DNA of 64,000 nucleotides, from contig NZ_CP135275.1 of the NCBI RefSeq assembly GCF_032302195.1, positions 7,151,001 to 7,215,000 on the forward strand, given 5' to 3'. The DNA comes from Paenibacillus sp. MMS20-IR301 (GTDB taxonomy: Bacteria > Bacillota > Bacilli > Paenibacillales > Paenibacillaceae). The notes under the pieces are model-generated. The model ran no database searches. It saw nothing but the letters and a program-made list of their open reading frames with translations, and was not told the DNA's origin. The position numbers and the translations under genes were made by a program. This document shows, in pieces, positions 27,567-34,860 of this stretch. How positions within the stretch are numbered: the stretch's first letter is position 1; each line of letters begins with the position of its first letter.

Positions 27567-28004
27567 ATGCAGAATGCGGATAAAGTATATGGTGCTTACA
27601 CAAAGGTATTTATTCAATACGAAGGTTCTTTACAAGACTTAGGTTCAAAATTAGAAAAAGAGCTAAATATACCTAGATTAAGATATGAGAATATGGACGA
27701 TGAACCTTATGATTTAGTGGGTTATTCTGAGGTTTTAGGTTTTGAGGTTGAATTAAGAAGCATACAGGAGAGTGAAAAATGGTCTGATTATCAATATTTC
27801 CTTGGAACAACTACTACTGATTCATTCCAAGAAGTATTTAATGACCGAATGTTCGATATTTCACTTTGGATGGCACGGTACATTTCACTTATTTGTGGGG
27901 TAACCACGATGGCGGAAAACTTAGATAAACAAACAGGTCAAGCATTCTATTTCAATAAAACTACCTCCAAAAGAGAAAGTAGTATCATTGAAGTAAGGAA
28001 ATAG
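27567..28004 (+). CDS. Immunity protein of a deleted tip
   Basis: 145 residues; ATG 27567 after a textbook AGGAGGTCAAC. Soluble; YEGSLQDLGSKLEKELNIPR, PYDLVGYSEVLGFEVELR, DISLWMARYISLICGV. No named family is recognised. Its toxin partner survives only as the 12 residues in the upstream stub, so immunity has been kept after the toxin was lost. Confidence 0.8.
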   Translation: MQNADKVYGAYTKVFIQYEGSLQDLGSKLEKELNIPRLRYENMDDEPYDLVGYSEVLGFEVELRSIQESEKWSDYQYFLGTTTTDSFQEVFNDRMFDISLWMARYISLICGVTTMAENLDKQTGQAFYFNKTTSKRESSIIEVRK

Positions 28005-28011
28005 TTAGGTA

Positions 28012-28051
28012 AGCCATAGGGAATCCTTTTTCTCTATGGTTTTTCTTTTTT
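28012..28051 (+). terminator. Intrinsic terminator, not T1
   Basis: CCATAGGG and CTCTATGG arms around ATCCTTTTT, then T-rich TTTTTCTTTTTT. It differs in sequence from T1, so this immunity gene brought its own terminator. Confidence 0.65.
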
Positions 28052-28066
28052 GGTGGGGGCTACCCT

Positions 28067-28180
28067 GTCAGAGGACAACTATGAGGTGAGGACAATAACC
28101 TGCTCATCCTGAACCTGTATACCTATGCCAATAATGATCCGGTTCAGTATATTGATCAGGGCGGGACATGCGGCAACGGC
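28067..28180 (+). pseudogene. Rhs core-end stub, frameshifted at DPTGH
   Basis: Spacer sequence CTACCC joins directly to CTGTCAGAGGACAACTATGA, giving a stub that starts near LSED. The DPTGH site has the same extra base as the stubs at 12062, 17262 and 22970. Confidence 0.68.
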
Positions 28181-29006
28181 AAGTTCACTCCAGAGCAAGA
28201 TCAAGCAGGATGAAGCCGCGATGGAGCGCCAAGAGCATCTGTATTTGGCACAAAAGAAGGCATCGACACCAGCGCCAGCGAAACCAACATCACCAGTCCC
28301 AGCGAAGCCAGCGCAGACTACGAAGCCTGCAGCAACAGTGTCAGCGAAACAGGCACCAGCCAAAGCGGTCACTGCGGCACCGGTAACGCCGAAGCCAGCT
28401 GCAAAGACAAGTGCGCCAGCGACATCAGTGGCGCAAAGTAAGACAGCGGCTACAATGGCTAATCTGACGAAGCAGAATCAGCTGCTGGCGGCAGAATTGA
28501 AGATAGCGAAAAAGAATGAACAAGCCGCCCAGGCCACCAAAGCCGCAGCGAAGAAAGACCCCGTGCCGGTGAAGCCAGCAGCATCGGGGAAGGGAAGTAC
28601 ATCTGTAATCAATAAGGTTGCAACTGGAGCGAAAAACTTAGGTGTTGGAACCTATAACTTACTCGTTGGTGACGATATCAAGGCGGCTTTCGGGAAGAAC
28701 TCAACGACAACAGAACGATGGATAGGTTCGGCTTCCTTGGCCTTCACAGTAGTAACATTAGGTGAAGGGGCGTTAATTAAGGGAGGCATTAAGGCTGCAG
28801 CGCAGGGATTAGAAAAAGCAGTAGCAAAGAATTTGGTGGTAAAAGCTACTGTGAAGGAAACTGCGGAAGTAGTAGGGAATAAGGTAACGCAGCAAGGAGT
28901 GAAGCAAACAGGTACAGGAGTTGGGCGGCAGGTACAGGAGACGTTGTCGGACAGCTCCAGTGCGCTCTATAATAATCTAAAAAACAAGGTATTCCTACAA
29001 CGCTAA
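28125..29006 (+). CDS. Orphan linker and pre-toxin, broken at a poly-A tract
   Basis: 293 residues open from an ATG in the Rhs stub (frame MPIMIRFSILIRAGHAATAS): linker (~15-155), then pre-toxin to SDSSSALYNNLKNK. The frame is lost at a run of six A's (28979-28984), where the copy at 13139 has seven and continues as LKKQGIPTTLTD. The tip follows in pieces at 29007-29394. Confidence 0.68.
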   Translation: MPIMIRFSILIRAGHAATASSLQSKIKQDEAAMERQEHLYLAQKKASTPAPAKPTSPVPAKPAQTTKPAATVSAKQAPAKAVTAAPVTPKPAAKTSAPATSVAQSKTAATMANLTKQNQLLAAELKIAKKNEQAAQATKAAAKKDPVPVKPAASGKGSTSVINKVATGAKNLGVGTYNLLVGDDIKAAFGKNSTTTERWIGSASLAFTVVTLGEGALIKGGIKAAAQGLEKAVAKNLVVKATVKETAEVVGNKVTQQGVKQTGTGVGRQVQETLSDSSSALYNNLKNKVFLQR

Positions 29007-29394
29007 CGGACCAGGAGGTTAAAGCAGCTAACGCGGCTGGCCTGAAGATACAGGCTGAAGGGACGGGGGAAACTACTAGAAAACAAGCCTTTAATCAAGC
29101 TAAACGTGACTCTGAAATACCTAGCTCAGCTACTACTACGAAACAAGGCCAAGTAAAAGACTATAAAAACTCTGCGAATGATAGAAGAGTATATGAATAT
29201 AATGTTGATGGACAAAAAAGTATATCATCGAGCATCAGAATGATCCATTTGGTAGAGGGCCGCATTTTCATGGTGCTAAACAGAAGTATCCGGGGCAAGA
29301 TTTATTTAAGGTAGATGAGAGGTATAGACGGCTACCTGATACACAAGGCCACTATCTAGAAGACTTTGGAGGGTTTAGGAAAAATGGAAGATAA
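29007..29394 (+). pseudogene. HNH/Endo VII-like toxin tip, frameshifted
   Basis: Distal part of the cassette: RKQAFNQAKRDSEIPSS and DRRVYEYNVDGQK in one frame. After another short A-run (29214-29219) the frame reads YIIEHQNDPFGRGPHFHGAK, then YLEDFGGF, to the stop. The QAFNQAKRD start and the E-H...G-P-H-F-H box are typical of HNH/Endo VII-type toxins with an EHHH-like pattern. One base restored in the A-run would rejoin the two halves. Confidence 0.65.
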
Positions 29395-29852
29395 TGTGGA
29401 AAAAAATGGCGAGGCTAAGGTCTTTGAATAAAATGAACCAGTCCAGAATATTGGTGATTAATAAATTCTTTGATTATACAGGGATGAGCTTGACCGATGA
29501 ATATTTTTTGAACCCAGAGGAATCTATCACCGCTAGAACAATGGTATATAATCTAGTGAAGAAATATTGTAACACAAAGCCATTAAAGGATATCAGAGAA
29601 GTAATTAATGATTTAAAATCAATTCTTGGATCAAATCAACATATGAATAACAAAAAGGTCGCACTACTACATTACCATGATGTTGAATCAGGGGCACTTT
29701 CTTTGACCTTTTCAGAGTTCGCGGCTCATTTTGAGGGAATTATTGAATTCCTAAGTGGACAAGAGATCGTTTTATTTCAAATTGAAGGGGATTTCGGTAT
29801 TTGTTTTGAGGCCGAAGAATACAATTATTTGAGAACAGTTTGGGGAATTTGA
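29394..29852 (+). CDS. Immunity protein for the HNH/Endo VII-like tip
   Basis: 152 residues from ATG 29394. An ATG at 29433 (MNQSRILVINKFF) is an alternative, and a third ATG at 29384 lies behind GGAGGG but soon meets a stop, so the start region may itself carry a small indel. It shows YTGMSLTDEYFLNPEESIT, VALLHYHDVESGALSLTF and EIVLFQIEGDFGICFEAEEY. The family is not recognised. Confidence 0.7.
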   Translation: MWKKMARLRSLNKMNQSRILVINKFFDYTGMSLTDEYFLNPEESITARTMVYNLVKKYCNTKPLKDIREVINDLKSILGSNQHMNNKKVALLHYHDVESGALSLTFSEFAAHFEGIIEFLSGQEIVLFQIEGDFGICFEAEEYNYLRTVWGI

Positions 29853-29861
29853 TGGGCATGA

Positions 29862-29905
29862 CCTGGGAGGGGGTCAATCTTTCCAGGTTTCATTTATTGG
29901 GGTTA
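29862..29905 (+). terminator. Possible terminator, T1-unlike
   Basis: GACCTGG and CCAGGTTT arms with a long loop and a weak T-run (TTTCATTT). Confidence 0.45.
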
Positions 29906-30032
29906 CCCAACATTAATTGAATTAATTATTCAACAAATAGGACATCAACCTATGTAAAACCTGTATAAAGATTTCCATTTTCGTTTGTATGCACAAATTA
30001 TTTAAATTAAATATCGAAATTTCCTTATGGAA

Positions 30033-30077
30033 TACAGGTCGGTTATGGTCAGACACATCCATAATTGACCTATTTTT
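30033..30077 (+). repeat. H2 hairpin, with a half copy nearby
   Basis: ATACAGGTCGGTTATGG pairs with CCATAATTGACCTAT. A second, 3'-half copy (AACATGATTGACCTGTTTTA) is at 30165-30184, and both are followed by a TTAGCTTC-TTTTCT stretch. The two therefore look like a partial tandem duplication. The 350 bases around them show no gene. Confidence 0.65.
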
Positions 30078-30255
30078 TGTTAGCTTCGTTTTCTAGGGTT
30101 TTCTTTAATAGCAACATATTAGAATATATAATTGTTGGAGGTAATTAATTCTAAAATGACAAATAACATGATTGACCTGTTTTATGTTAGCTTCATTTTC
30201 TACATTTTTTCCAAAATCCATCGCGACTGAACAATACCTTATCTCGATATAGACA

Positions 30256-30629
30256 CAGTATGACTACGATGTCTTTGGTAACCCTACCTTAAGTATCGAA
30301 ACGTACACAGAATCCTGAGTTTTTGTATGAAACTACATTAAGGTTTAAAAATAACATATATAATAACGAATTATGTTTTTTTTGCAAAAGAAAATATATA
30401 CTTAGAAAACTATTCGTATGTTTGGGATAATGGATGTTTTGCTGAAGTTCTTAAGGGGCGTAGATTGGGACAGGCATATACTTTAAGTGAAAAAAGAGAA
30501 GTCAGGCTAATTACTGACCTTTCTATCAAATCAAAGAAGCCGAGAGAGTATTTACAGGTAATGTCCTATCATTATATAGAGCAGGGGCTATAATTAACCA
30601 TAGAATCAGGTCGTCCATGGAACCCTTAA
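30256..30629 (+). pseudogene. Mosaic of Rhs stub, immunity fragment and tip end
   Basis: Three pieces in a row. 30256-30313 matches the Rhs core (QYDYDVFGNPTLSIETYTES). 30316-30470 is a broken copy of the immunity gene at 37281 (YLENYSYVWDNGCFAEVLKG). 30528-30629 is a tip end whose last codons read ESGRPWNP, the same end as at 37787-37873. None is functional; the order records at least two joins. Confidence 0.7.
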
Positions 30630-30644
30630 AGGGAGGAAACGATC

Positions 30645-30896
30645 TTGGCTGCATTCGTATTATTGCTCAAAGAAATGGAAGATGAAGAAAGAGTAGTATA
30701 TAAATTTGGACCAAATGAAGAAGTGATGGGCAAAATAGAACTTAATAAACTAACAAGGAAGTCTGCTGAGATAGAACCTATCCCTGATAATAATATCTCC
30801 ACTAAATTTTATTTCGATAGGGCCGCTCAAAGGATATCATTTTGTTTAATTAGGGAAAACGGACGGTTCCCCGATAGAAAAACATTTGAATCTTAA
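30645..30896 (+). CDS. 83-residue immunity protein (FVLLLKEFED family), copy 3
   Basis: TTG 30645 after GGGAGG. It keeps the family frame MAAFVLLLKEMEDEERVVYK, NEEVMGKIEL, FYFDRAAQRI and the end FPDRKTFES, but only about 60% of residues match copy 1, so it probably answers to a different tip variant. The tip end ESGRPWNP lies just upstream. Confidence 0.84.
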   Translation: MAAFVLLLKEMEDEERVVYKFGPNEEVMGKIELNKLTRKSAEIEPIPDNNISTKFYFDRAAQRISFCLIRENGRFPDRKTFES

Positions 30897-30902
30897 TATC
30901 GT

Positions 30903-30944
30903 TAACCTGTATTGATTGTGTGCCTTTTAAGAATTTTCTTTAAA
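30903..30944 (+). terminator. Degenerate T1-like hairpin
   Basis: TAACCTGTATTGATTGTGTG and CCTTTTAAGAATTTTC keep the T1 layout and loop, but the arms no longer pair fully; function is doubtful. Confidence 0.4.
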
Positions 30945-31029
30945 AGACGGTATCACTCCAAGTATAGAAGAGTTAGGTGAACTTGTTACGCCTACAGGTT
31001 TGCTTATAATTTTGAAGGAAGTGAGTTTA

Positions 31030-31527
31030 TTGAAAATAAACAGACAGATATTTGAAAGAATTGATAACATTAATTGGTTTTCAAAATGTGGAGTTCCTAT
31101 AACTGGTGAAGGTATTAATCAAAATGCCGTTCAAGTTAGCAGTTGGGAGGAAGCTCATGTATGGTACTCAGATGTTAATTGGGATAACACAACATTAGAG
31201 GCGAGAAATATACTAACTGTATTTTTGCACAATAAATATTCCGATAAATATCAAGAATGGAACAACATAGCGAGAGATGCTAGTGGATATATTGAATCAT
31301 CTCTGTCATCCGGATTAGAAAGTTATAGAGAACAATATAATCTCGATAATATCTTTGTTAATTGTGTTAAGTGGGATGTGCTTAATGCTATTATGGAATA
31401 TACTTATTACAATTGCAAAAAGCTTCCTTTATTTTTCTTAGACCTACTCCTAGTTTACGAGAATGGGAACTTTCCGTGTGGGTGGGATGGAGATTATCCA
31501 AAGACTGGAAAGTTAGTCGTGTACTAA
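31030..31527 (+). CDS. Immunity protein, paralogue of the main Rhs immunity
   Basis: 165 residues; TTG 31030 behind GGAAGTGAG, the same start layout as 9600. It matches that protein along its length (KINRQIFERIDNINWF, SSWEEAHVWYSD, NFPCGWDGDY) with one small insertion near residue 25. It probably protects against a variant of the AHH-like tip. Upstream, the same frame reads back through ELGELVTPTGLLIILKE without a stop, so no separate toxin remnant can be delimited. Confidence 0.82.
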   Translation: MKINRQIFERIDNINWFSKCGVPITGEGINQNAVQVSSWEEAHVWYSDVNWDNTTLEARNILTVFLHNKYSDKYQEWNNIARDASGYIESSLSSGLESYREQYNLDNIFVNCVKWDVLNAIMEYTYYNCKKLPLFFLDLLLVYENGNFPCGWDGDYPKTGKLVVY

Positions 31528-31531
31528 GATA

Positions 31532-31575
31532 TTACCTTAATCGGCTTAAGGCCTTTCAAGGTTTTCTTTATTTTT
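31532..31575 (+). terminator. T1-type terminator with one arm change
   Basis: TACCTTAA and TTTCAAGGTT arms; one pair is lost (A against C) compared with T1 elsewhere. T-rich tail. Confidence 0.7.
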
Positions 31576-31576
31576 G

Positions 31577-31961
31577 CGCACAACAATCCGATTCTGTTCC
31601 TGGACCCAACGGGTCACTGGGCAGCAGGAGACGAGAAATTAAATGTAGAGGCGCAAGCAAAGATCATTGCGTTGACGAATGCGTATTATAAGGCTGAGAC
31701 CAAGGGTGAAAAGGCAGCTATAACAGCACAAGCCCAAAAACTTAGAGATGATAAAAACAATACAAAGCCAGTGGATACGCCGCTACAGATTCAAAGTCAG
31801 CAGATCACGCAGATCGTAGTGAAAGGAACGTCAAAAGGGTACGCGACTGAATCAGAGTGGGATAAAGCATTAAAGAGTGTGGGAATAGGAACTTCAACCA
31901 ATACCACCCATCAAGATAAAATGGGTACAGAACTTTTACTTCAACCGACAAATATGTAGGT
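31577..31961 (+). pseudogene. Stub of a different Rhs family, with linker
   Basis: Reads NNPILFLDPTGHWAAGDEKL, then AKIIALTNAYYKAETKGEKA and ESEWDKALKSVGIG. The core-end motif is Rhs-like (NNP...LDPTGH), but neither sequence nor linker matches the main gene, so it derives from another Rhs protein. The frame ends in a stop at 31959 and the tip continues in another frame. Confidence 0.7.
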
Positions 31962-32045
31962 GAAACTGCTAATGCAATTGAAGCAAGATTTCCTGGTAAA
32001 GTCGTTGATGTAAATAAGAAAGTTTATAGAGCAGATGGAACACCT

Positions 32046-32321
32046 TTGACAGATTATGATATAGAACTTGATAACGCGATAATTCAAGTTAAACAAGGTG
32101 GCGGAAAGGGTGCGACTCGGCAAGCAATAAATACTGCCTCAAGTACGAATAAAGAGGTTATTGTTTATTTACCTAATCAGAGTCCGAATTCCGCTGTTGT
32201 AAAAGGGCTTCAAAAAGAAGGAATCCAAGTGTTTACAAATGAAGCGGACTTAATTAATCATGTTGTAGATAACAAAGAAGGGAGAATGCGATGTGCAATG
32301 GATAATTCTAATTGGAAATGA
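32046..32321 (+). CDS. Orphan PD-(D/E)xK-like toxin tip with QxK variant
   Basis: Tip of the foreign Rhs stub. The sense frame can be followed back to about 31938 (TSTDKYVGETANAIEARFPG) without a start codon; ATG/TTG starts before 32046 are out of frame. It shows LTDYDIELDNAIIQVKQGGG and KGATRQAIN, parallel to RDIEIDFETDN...LEFKAG in the tip at 15707, but with Gln in place of the Glu of the E-x-K motif. It overlaps the next gene by 29 bases. Confidence 0.64.
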   Translation: MTDYDIELDNAIIQVKQGGGKGATRQAINTASSTNKEVIVYLPNQSPNSAVVKGLQKEGIQVFTNEADLINHVVDNKEGRMRCAMDNSNWK

Positions 32322-32637
32322 AGGCTTTAATCTTAACCTAATTCGTAATCTACAACATTATGGTGAGAATAAATCCACCAGTCTTACTGAGAATAGGTTT
32401 GTTGTAGATTACGGTAACGATCATGTTTTCTATGACAGTGCAGAAGATATTATTAATGATTATGAGGAAGGTGATAAAGTACGAATTCCATTTCCGAATC
32501 CTCAATTCATTATGATGACGTATACGAGTGAAAATTTGATGAAACAAATATTGTCTCAAGAAAATTTTCCGAGTGGCATCTATATTGATGATGACAATGG
32601 AAATATAATGCCAATAGAAGATTTTATTGTGTCTTAA
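32293..32637 (+). CDS. Immunity protein for the QxK nuclease-like tip
   Basis: 114 residues; GTG 32293 with GAAGGGAG eight bases upstream, inside the end of the toxin frame. Soluble and acidic (VVDYGNDHVFYDSAEDIIND, FPSGIYIDDDNGNIMPIEDF). The family is not recognised. A T1 hairpin and then spacer S follow. Confidence 0.76.
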   Translation: MQWIILIGNEGFNLNLIRNLQHYGENKSTSLTENRFVVDYGNDHVFYDSAEDIINDYEEGDKVRIPFPNPQFIMMTYTSENLMKQILSQENFPSGIYIDDDNGNIMPIEDFIVS

Positions 32638-32651
32638 TTTTTAATTCGACT

Positions 32652-32690
32652 TGACCTTGATTAGCTTTATGCCTTTCAAGGTTTTTTTCT
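32652..32690 (+). terminator. T1-type terminator
   Basis: GACCTTGA and TTTCAAGGTT arms, loop TTAGCTTTATGCC, then T7. Confidence 0.82.
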
Positions 32691-32694
32691 TTGG

Positions 32695-32740
32695 GAGCTA
32701 CCCAGTGCCGAATGAACCCATCATTCAACCATTGTACGCA
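32695..32740 (+). repeat. Post-terminator spacer element S
   Basis: GAGCTACCCAGTGCCGAATG followed by AACCCATCATTCAACC. It leads into an AT-rich stretch shared with 25990-26036 just before H2. Confidence 0.65.
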
Positions 32741-32787
32741 CATCAATGCTTGAATTTTGTAACCTAAATAGTACTATGACGTTACAT

Positions 32788-32833
32788 CAAACAGGTCGAT
32801 TATGGTTAGTTACCACCATGATTGACCTGTTTC
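32788..32833 (+). repeat. H2 hairpin
   Basis: AAACAGGTCGATTATGGT and ACCATGATTGACCTGTTT arms around TAGTTACC. It is followed by TTAGCTTTGTTTTCT and by AAAATCCATCGCATCTGAAC, both also present after the H2 copies near 30033-30184. Confidence 0.75.
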
Positions 32834-32879
32834 TTGTTAGCTTTGTTTTCTGCGGTTTTTTTAAAATCCATCGCATCTG

Positions 32880-33400
32880 AACAATGCCCTATCTCGATAT
32901 AGACACTGAGAAGGCAATCTTCCGAAAAACTATCGCAACTAATCGAAGGGATAGCCCGACTACTATACTGTCAGTACGTAACTGAACATTCTTTATCGGG
33001 AAGGTCATGTGTTAAAGGCTAGCCACCAGCCCTCTAATTAAGCGCAAAATTCATCAAAAAATTCGGGAGGGGGCGGCACATGAAAGGGGTCAGTCTATCC
33101 ATTGACTGTATTGTCATTGCTTTTTAGGCGTTCATTGGGATTTATTCAATGGGTTCCATAAACGTATCTGCCACTTCTGCGGGGGCAGGATGATGGTGAG
33201 GGAAAGAGGTTTTCAATACCTTATCAGAATCAATATGGGCGAACACTTCCTGATTACCTCCAAAAGTTGGTATTTACTCCGAAAACTCGTAAGAACACGC
33301 TCAGGATAGAAGCCTATCCAAAGTCGCTTGTTTATTTCTGTTATTGACTCGAACAAATCCGAGAAGATGCCAATCAAGTTTTGTTTGTAAGGTGCGATGT
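32880..33400 (+). other. About 500 bases without a recognisable gene
   Basis: Begins with CTATCTCGATATAGACACTG, also found at 30235, and then leaves the array pattern. Short frames (MKGVSLSIDCIVIAF; YLIRINMGEHFLITSKSWYL) are broken by stops. Base composition is closer to neighbouring chromosomal DNA. It may be a decayed mobile-element piece, but no terminal repeats or transposase motif could be read. Confidence 0.4.
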
Positions 33401-33430
33401 AGCTTTTGACATTCCCGTTCGCATAAGCGA

Positions 33431-33613
33431 CCTATTCACGAAGTCTACGAAGGGTCGTATGCTACGGCTTGTAAACATTATCTACAGCATGATGAAGCAC
33501 AAGACGGAGTATCGGGCGGTAAGTATAACCGAGCATCTGGGACATATTCTAACAAAACAATTCCCGGAAAGGTTGAAATCTGGACAAATGAAGGAACTAT
33601 TACACATCCATAG
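33431..33613 (+). pseudogene. C-terminal part of a lost toxin tip
   Basis: The frame PIHEVYEGSYATACKHYLQH, AQDGVSGGKYNRASGTYSN, IPGKVEIWTNEGTITHP ends in TAG two bases before AGGAGGGG of the next gene. No start or pre-toxin is present. A longer frame in the same place (from 33381) is a shadow. Confidence 0.55.
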
Positions 33614-33627
33614 TAGGAGGGGTGTCA

Positions 33628-33872
33628 GTGGCAAGATTACAATGTAAGTGTGGTGTGTTACACTTTCGAATTCAAATTCACCTAATGACATAGAATTAAG
33701 GGTTTATACAGATAGAGAATGGGATAATATTATTAATTTAGGAGATTCGATTGACCCAGTTACAATACCATTTCCTCGATACGATGTTTGGAGATGTACT
33801 GGATGTGAGAGAATTTATGTATTTGATGGAAATACAGTAATAAAGACATATGTGTTAGAGAAGGATGAATAA
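33628..33872 (+). pseudogene. Zinc-ribbon-type immunity protein, frameshifted
   Basis: GTG 33628 behind TAGGAGGGG begins ARLQCKCGV, then the frame runs into a stop. A second frame (open from 33648) carries the rest: NSPNDIELRVYTDREWDNII, RYDVWRCTGCERIYVF. CxC and CxxC halves together would make a zinc ribbon, so a one-base slip near 33655 has split one small immunity protein. Confidence 0.58.
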
Positions 33873-33896
33873 TCAGCTGCTGGCGGCAGAATTGAA
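33871..33896 (+). repeat. Linker scrap
   Basis: AATCAGCTGCTGGCGGCAGA is identical to the NQLLAAE part of the Rhs linker; nothing else of the linker remains. Confidence 0.6.
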
Positions 33897-33912
33897 CGAA
33901 CGTAAATAAAAT

Positions 33913-33971
33913 AAAAAAAACCTAGAAGGCTTCCCAAGTTGGTATGACCAAGTCCTCTAGGTTTTTTTAAA
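33913..33971. terminator. Bidirectional terminator
   Basis: AAAAAAAACCTAGA and TCTAGGTTTTTTT arms flank a long loop. It serves the plus-strand immunity remnant and the minus-strand gene at 33983. Confidence 0.75.
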
Positions 33972-33982
33972 AATTCATGCCA

Positions 33983-34426
33983 TTATTTTTTTGCTTTTAA
34001 AAATAAAACATAGATAAAAAGTACAATCATTACTAATATTGGCCAGATAAGAGGTTGCATAAGGTTGCCGATTGGCATGGAACTGACGAAAGAAATGATA
34101 TAGTTCATAAGAGCAATGCCTATAAATAAAACAGTGTTCAACAATAAAAAATGCATTAATATTTTTGTGTTTTTTCCCTTGTGAATATGAATAACCATAA
34201 AAGATATAAGGAAAATAACGAAAAAAATAATTTCAAAGGTCGATACCCACGTTCCAAACTGTTTAATGGAAGTGAACTCTTCGGGACTGATTCCATTTTT
34301 TGATGATAAATAGAATGACTTATTTAATCGATGTCTATCCAGGAGTACATAAGTATAATAAATAACTGCCATTAAAATGATATATCCGCTGGATATTTTT
34401 ACGTTCTTGTTGGAGAAAGAATTCAA
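33983..34426 (-). CDS. Four-helix membrane protein
   Basis: An integral membrane protein with four hydrophobic segments (about ISSGYIILMAVIYYTYVLL, EIIFFVIFLISFMVI, ILMHFLLLNTVLFIGIAL and LIWPILVMIVLFIYVLF) and a Lys-rich end. TTG 34426 is preferred, since AAGGAG lies 8 bases upstream; GTG 34435 abuts it. It is one of only two minus-strand genes inside the array. It could be the immunity or export partner of the small protein encoded just upstream of it on the same strand (34486), but no family is recognised. Confidence 0.65.
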   Translation of the reverse strand: MNSFSNKNVKISSGYIILMAVIYYTYVLLDRHRLNKSFYLSSKNGISPEEFTSIKQFGTWVSTFEIIFFVIFLISFMVIHIHKGKNTKILMHFLLLNTVLFIGIALMNYIISFVSSMPIGNLMQPLIWPILVMIVLFIYVLFLKAKK

Positions 34427-34485
34427 TGTACCCACTCCTTAAGACTTAAAAGCTGAAAAATTAATAATATTTTAGCATAAAGGAG

Positions 34486-34746
34486 CTAATGTTGCATTGC
34501 TGATGGATATGCGTTAAATGAATCTGTATAGCTTCCAAAGTCATATGTTACGACACCATTAGTTCCTCCAGGAAAAGGAACGCTAAGGGATGCTTTCAAT
34601 TGGTAACTTGCAACAAACGTTGCTGTGTAGCCAGAATAGTAACTATTAGTATTAACATTATTAAGAGATGCAACGAATGCTGCTCCGAAGTTTGCATATA
34701 AATTAGCGGTTGGACCTTGAATTGATACATTATCTCCCATGGCCAT
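34486..34746 (-). pseudogene. Truncated secreted-protein-like fragment
   Basis: 86 residues, Ser/Thr/Asn/Tyr-rich and without Cys: IQGPTANLYANFGAAFVASL, YYSGYTATFVASYQLKASL, GVVTYDFGSYTDSFNAYPS. It looks like the end of an exported beta-rich protein, but there is no signal peptide or ribosome site. Its 5' side stops at a join with a plus-strand tip end near 34750-34761. Function unknown. Confidence 0.45.
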
Positions 34747-34760
34747 AACCGATAATTCTA

Positions 34761-34853
34761 GACCGGTTTGAAGGTATATTTAAGACAAACTATGAAACTG
34801 CTCACGAAGCTTCTGTTAGGCTAGGCCGTCCGTGGGAAATAGATGAGAGGTGA
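34761..34853 (+). pseudogene. Tip end of the SGRP type
   Basis: The frame RFEGIFKTNYETAHEASVRL, GRPWEIDER to TGA is the last 30 residues of the tip family seen at 11477. It is cut off upstream by the join with the minus-strand fragment. Confidence 0.62.
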
Positions 34854-34860
34854 CAAAAAA

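Noticed and set aside
32880..33400. Decayed insertion sequence
   Set aside because: No terminal inverted repeats, target duplication or transposase motif could be read; kept only as an unexplained spacer.
33381..33647. Plus-strand frame from 33381 over the tip remnant
   Set aside because: The toxin-like sequence lies in another frame that ends just before the immunity ribosome site; this frame is a shadow.
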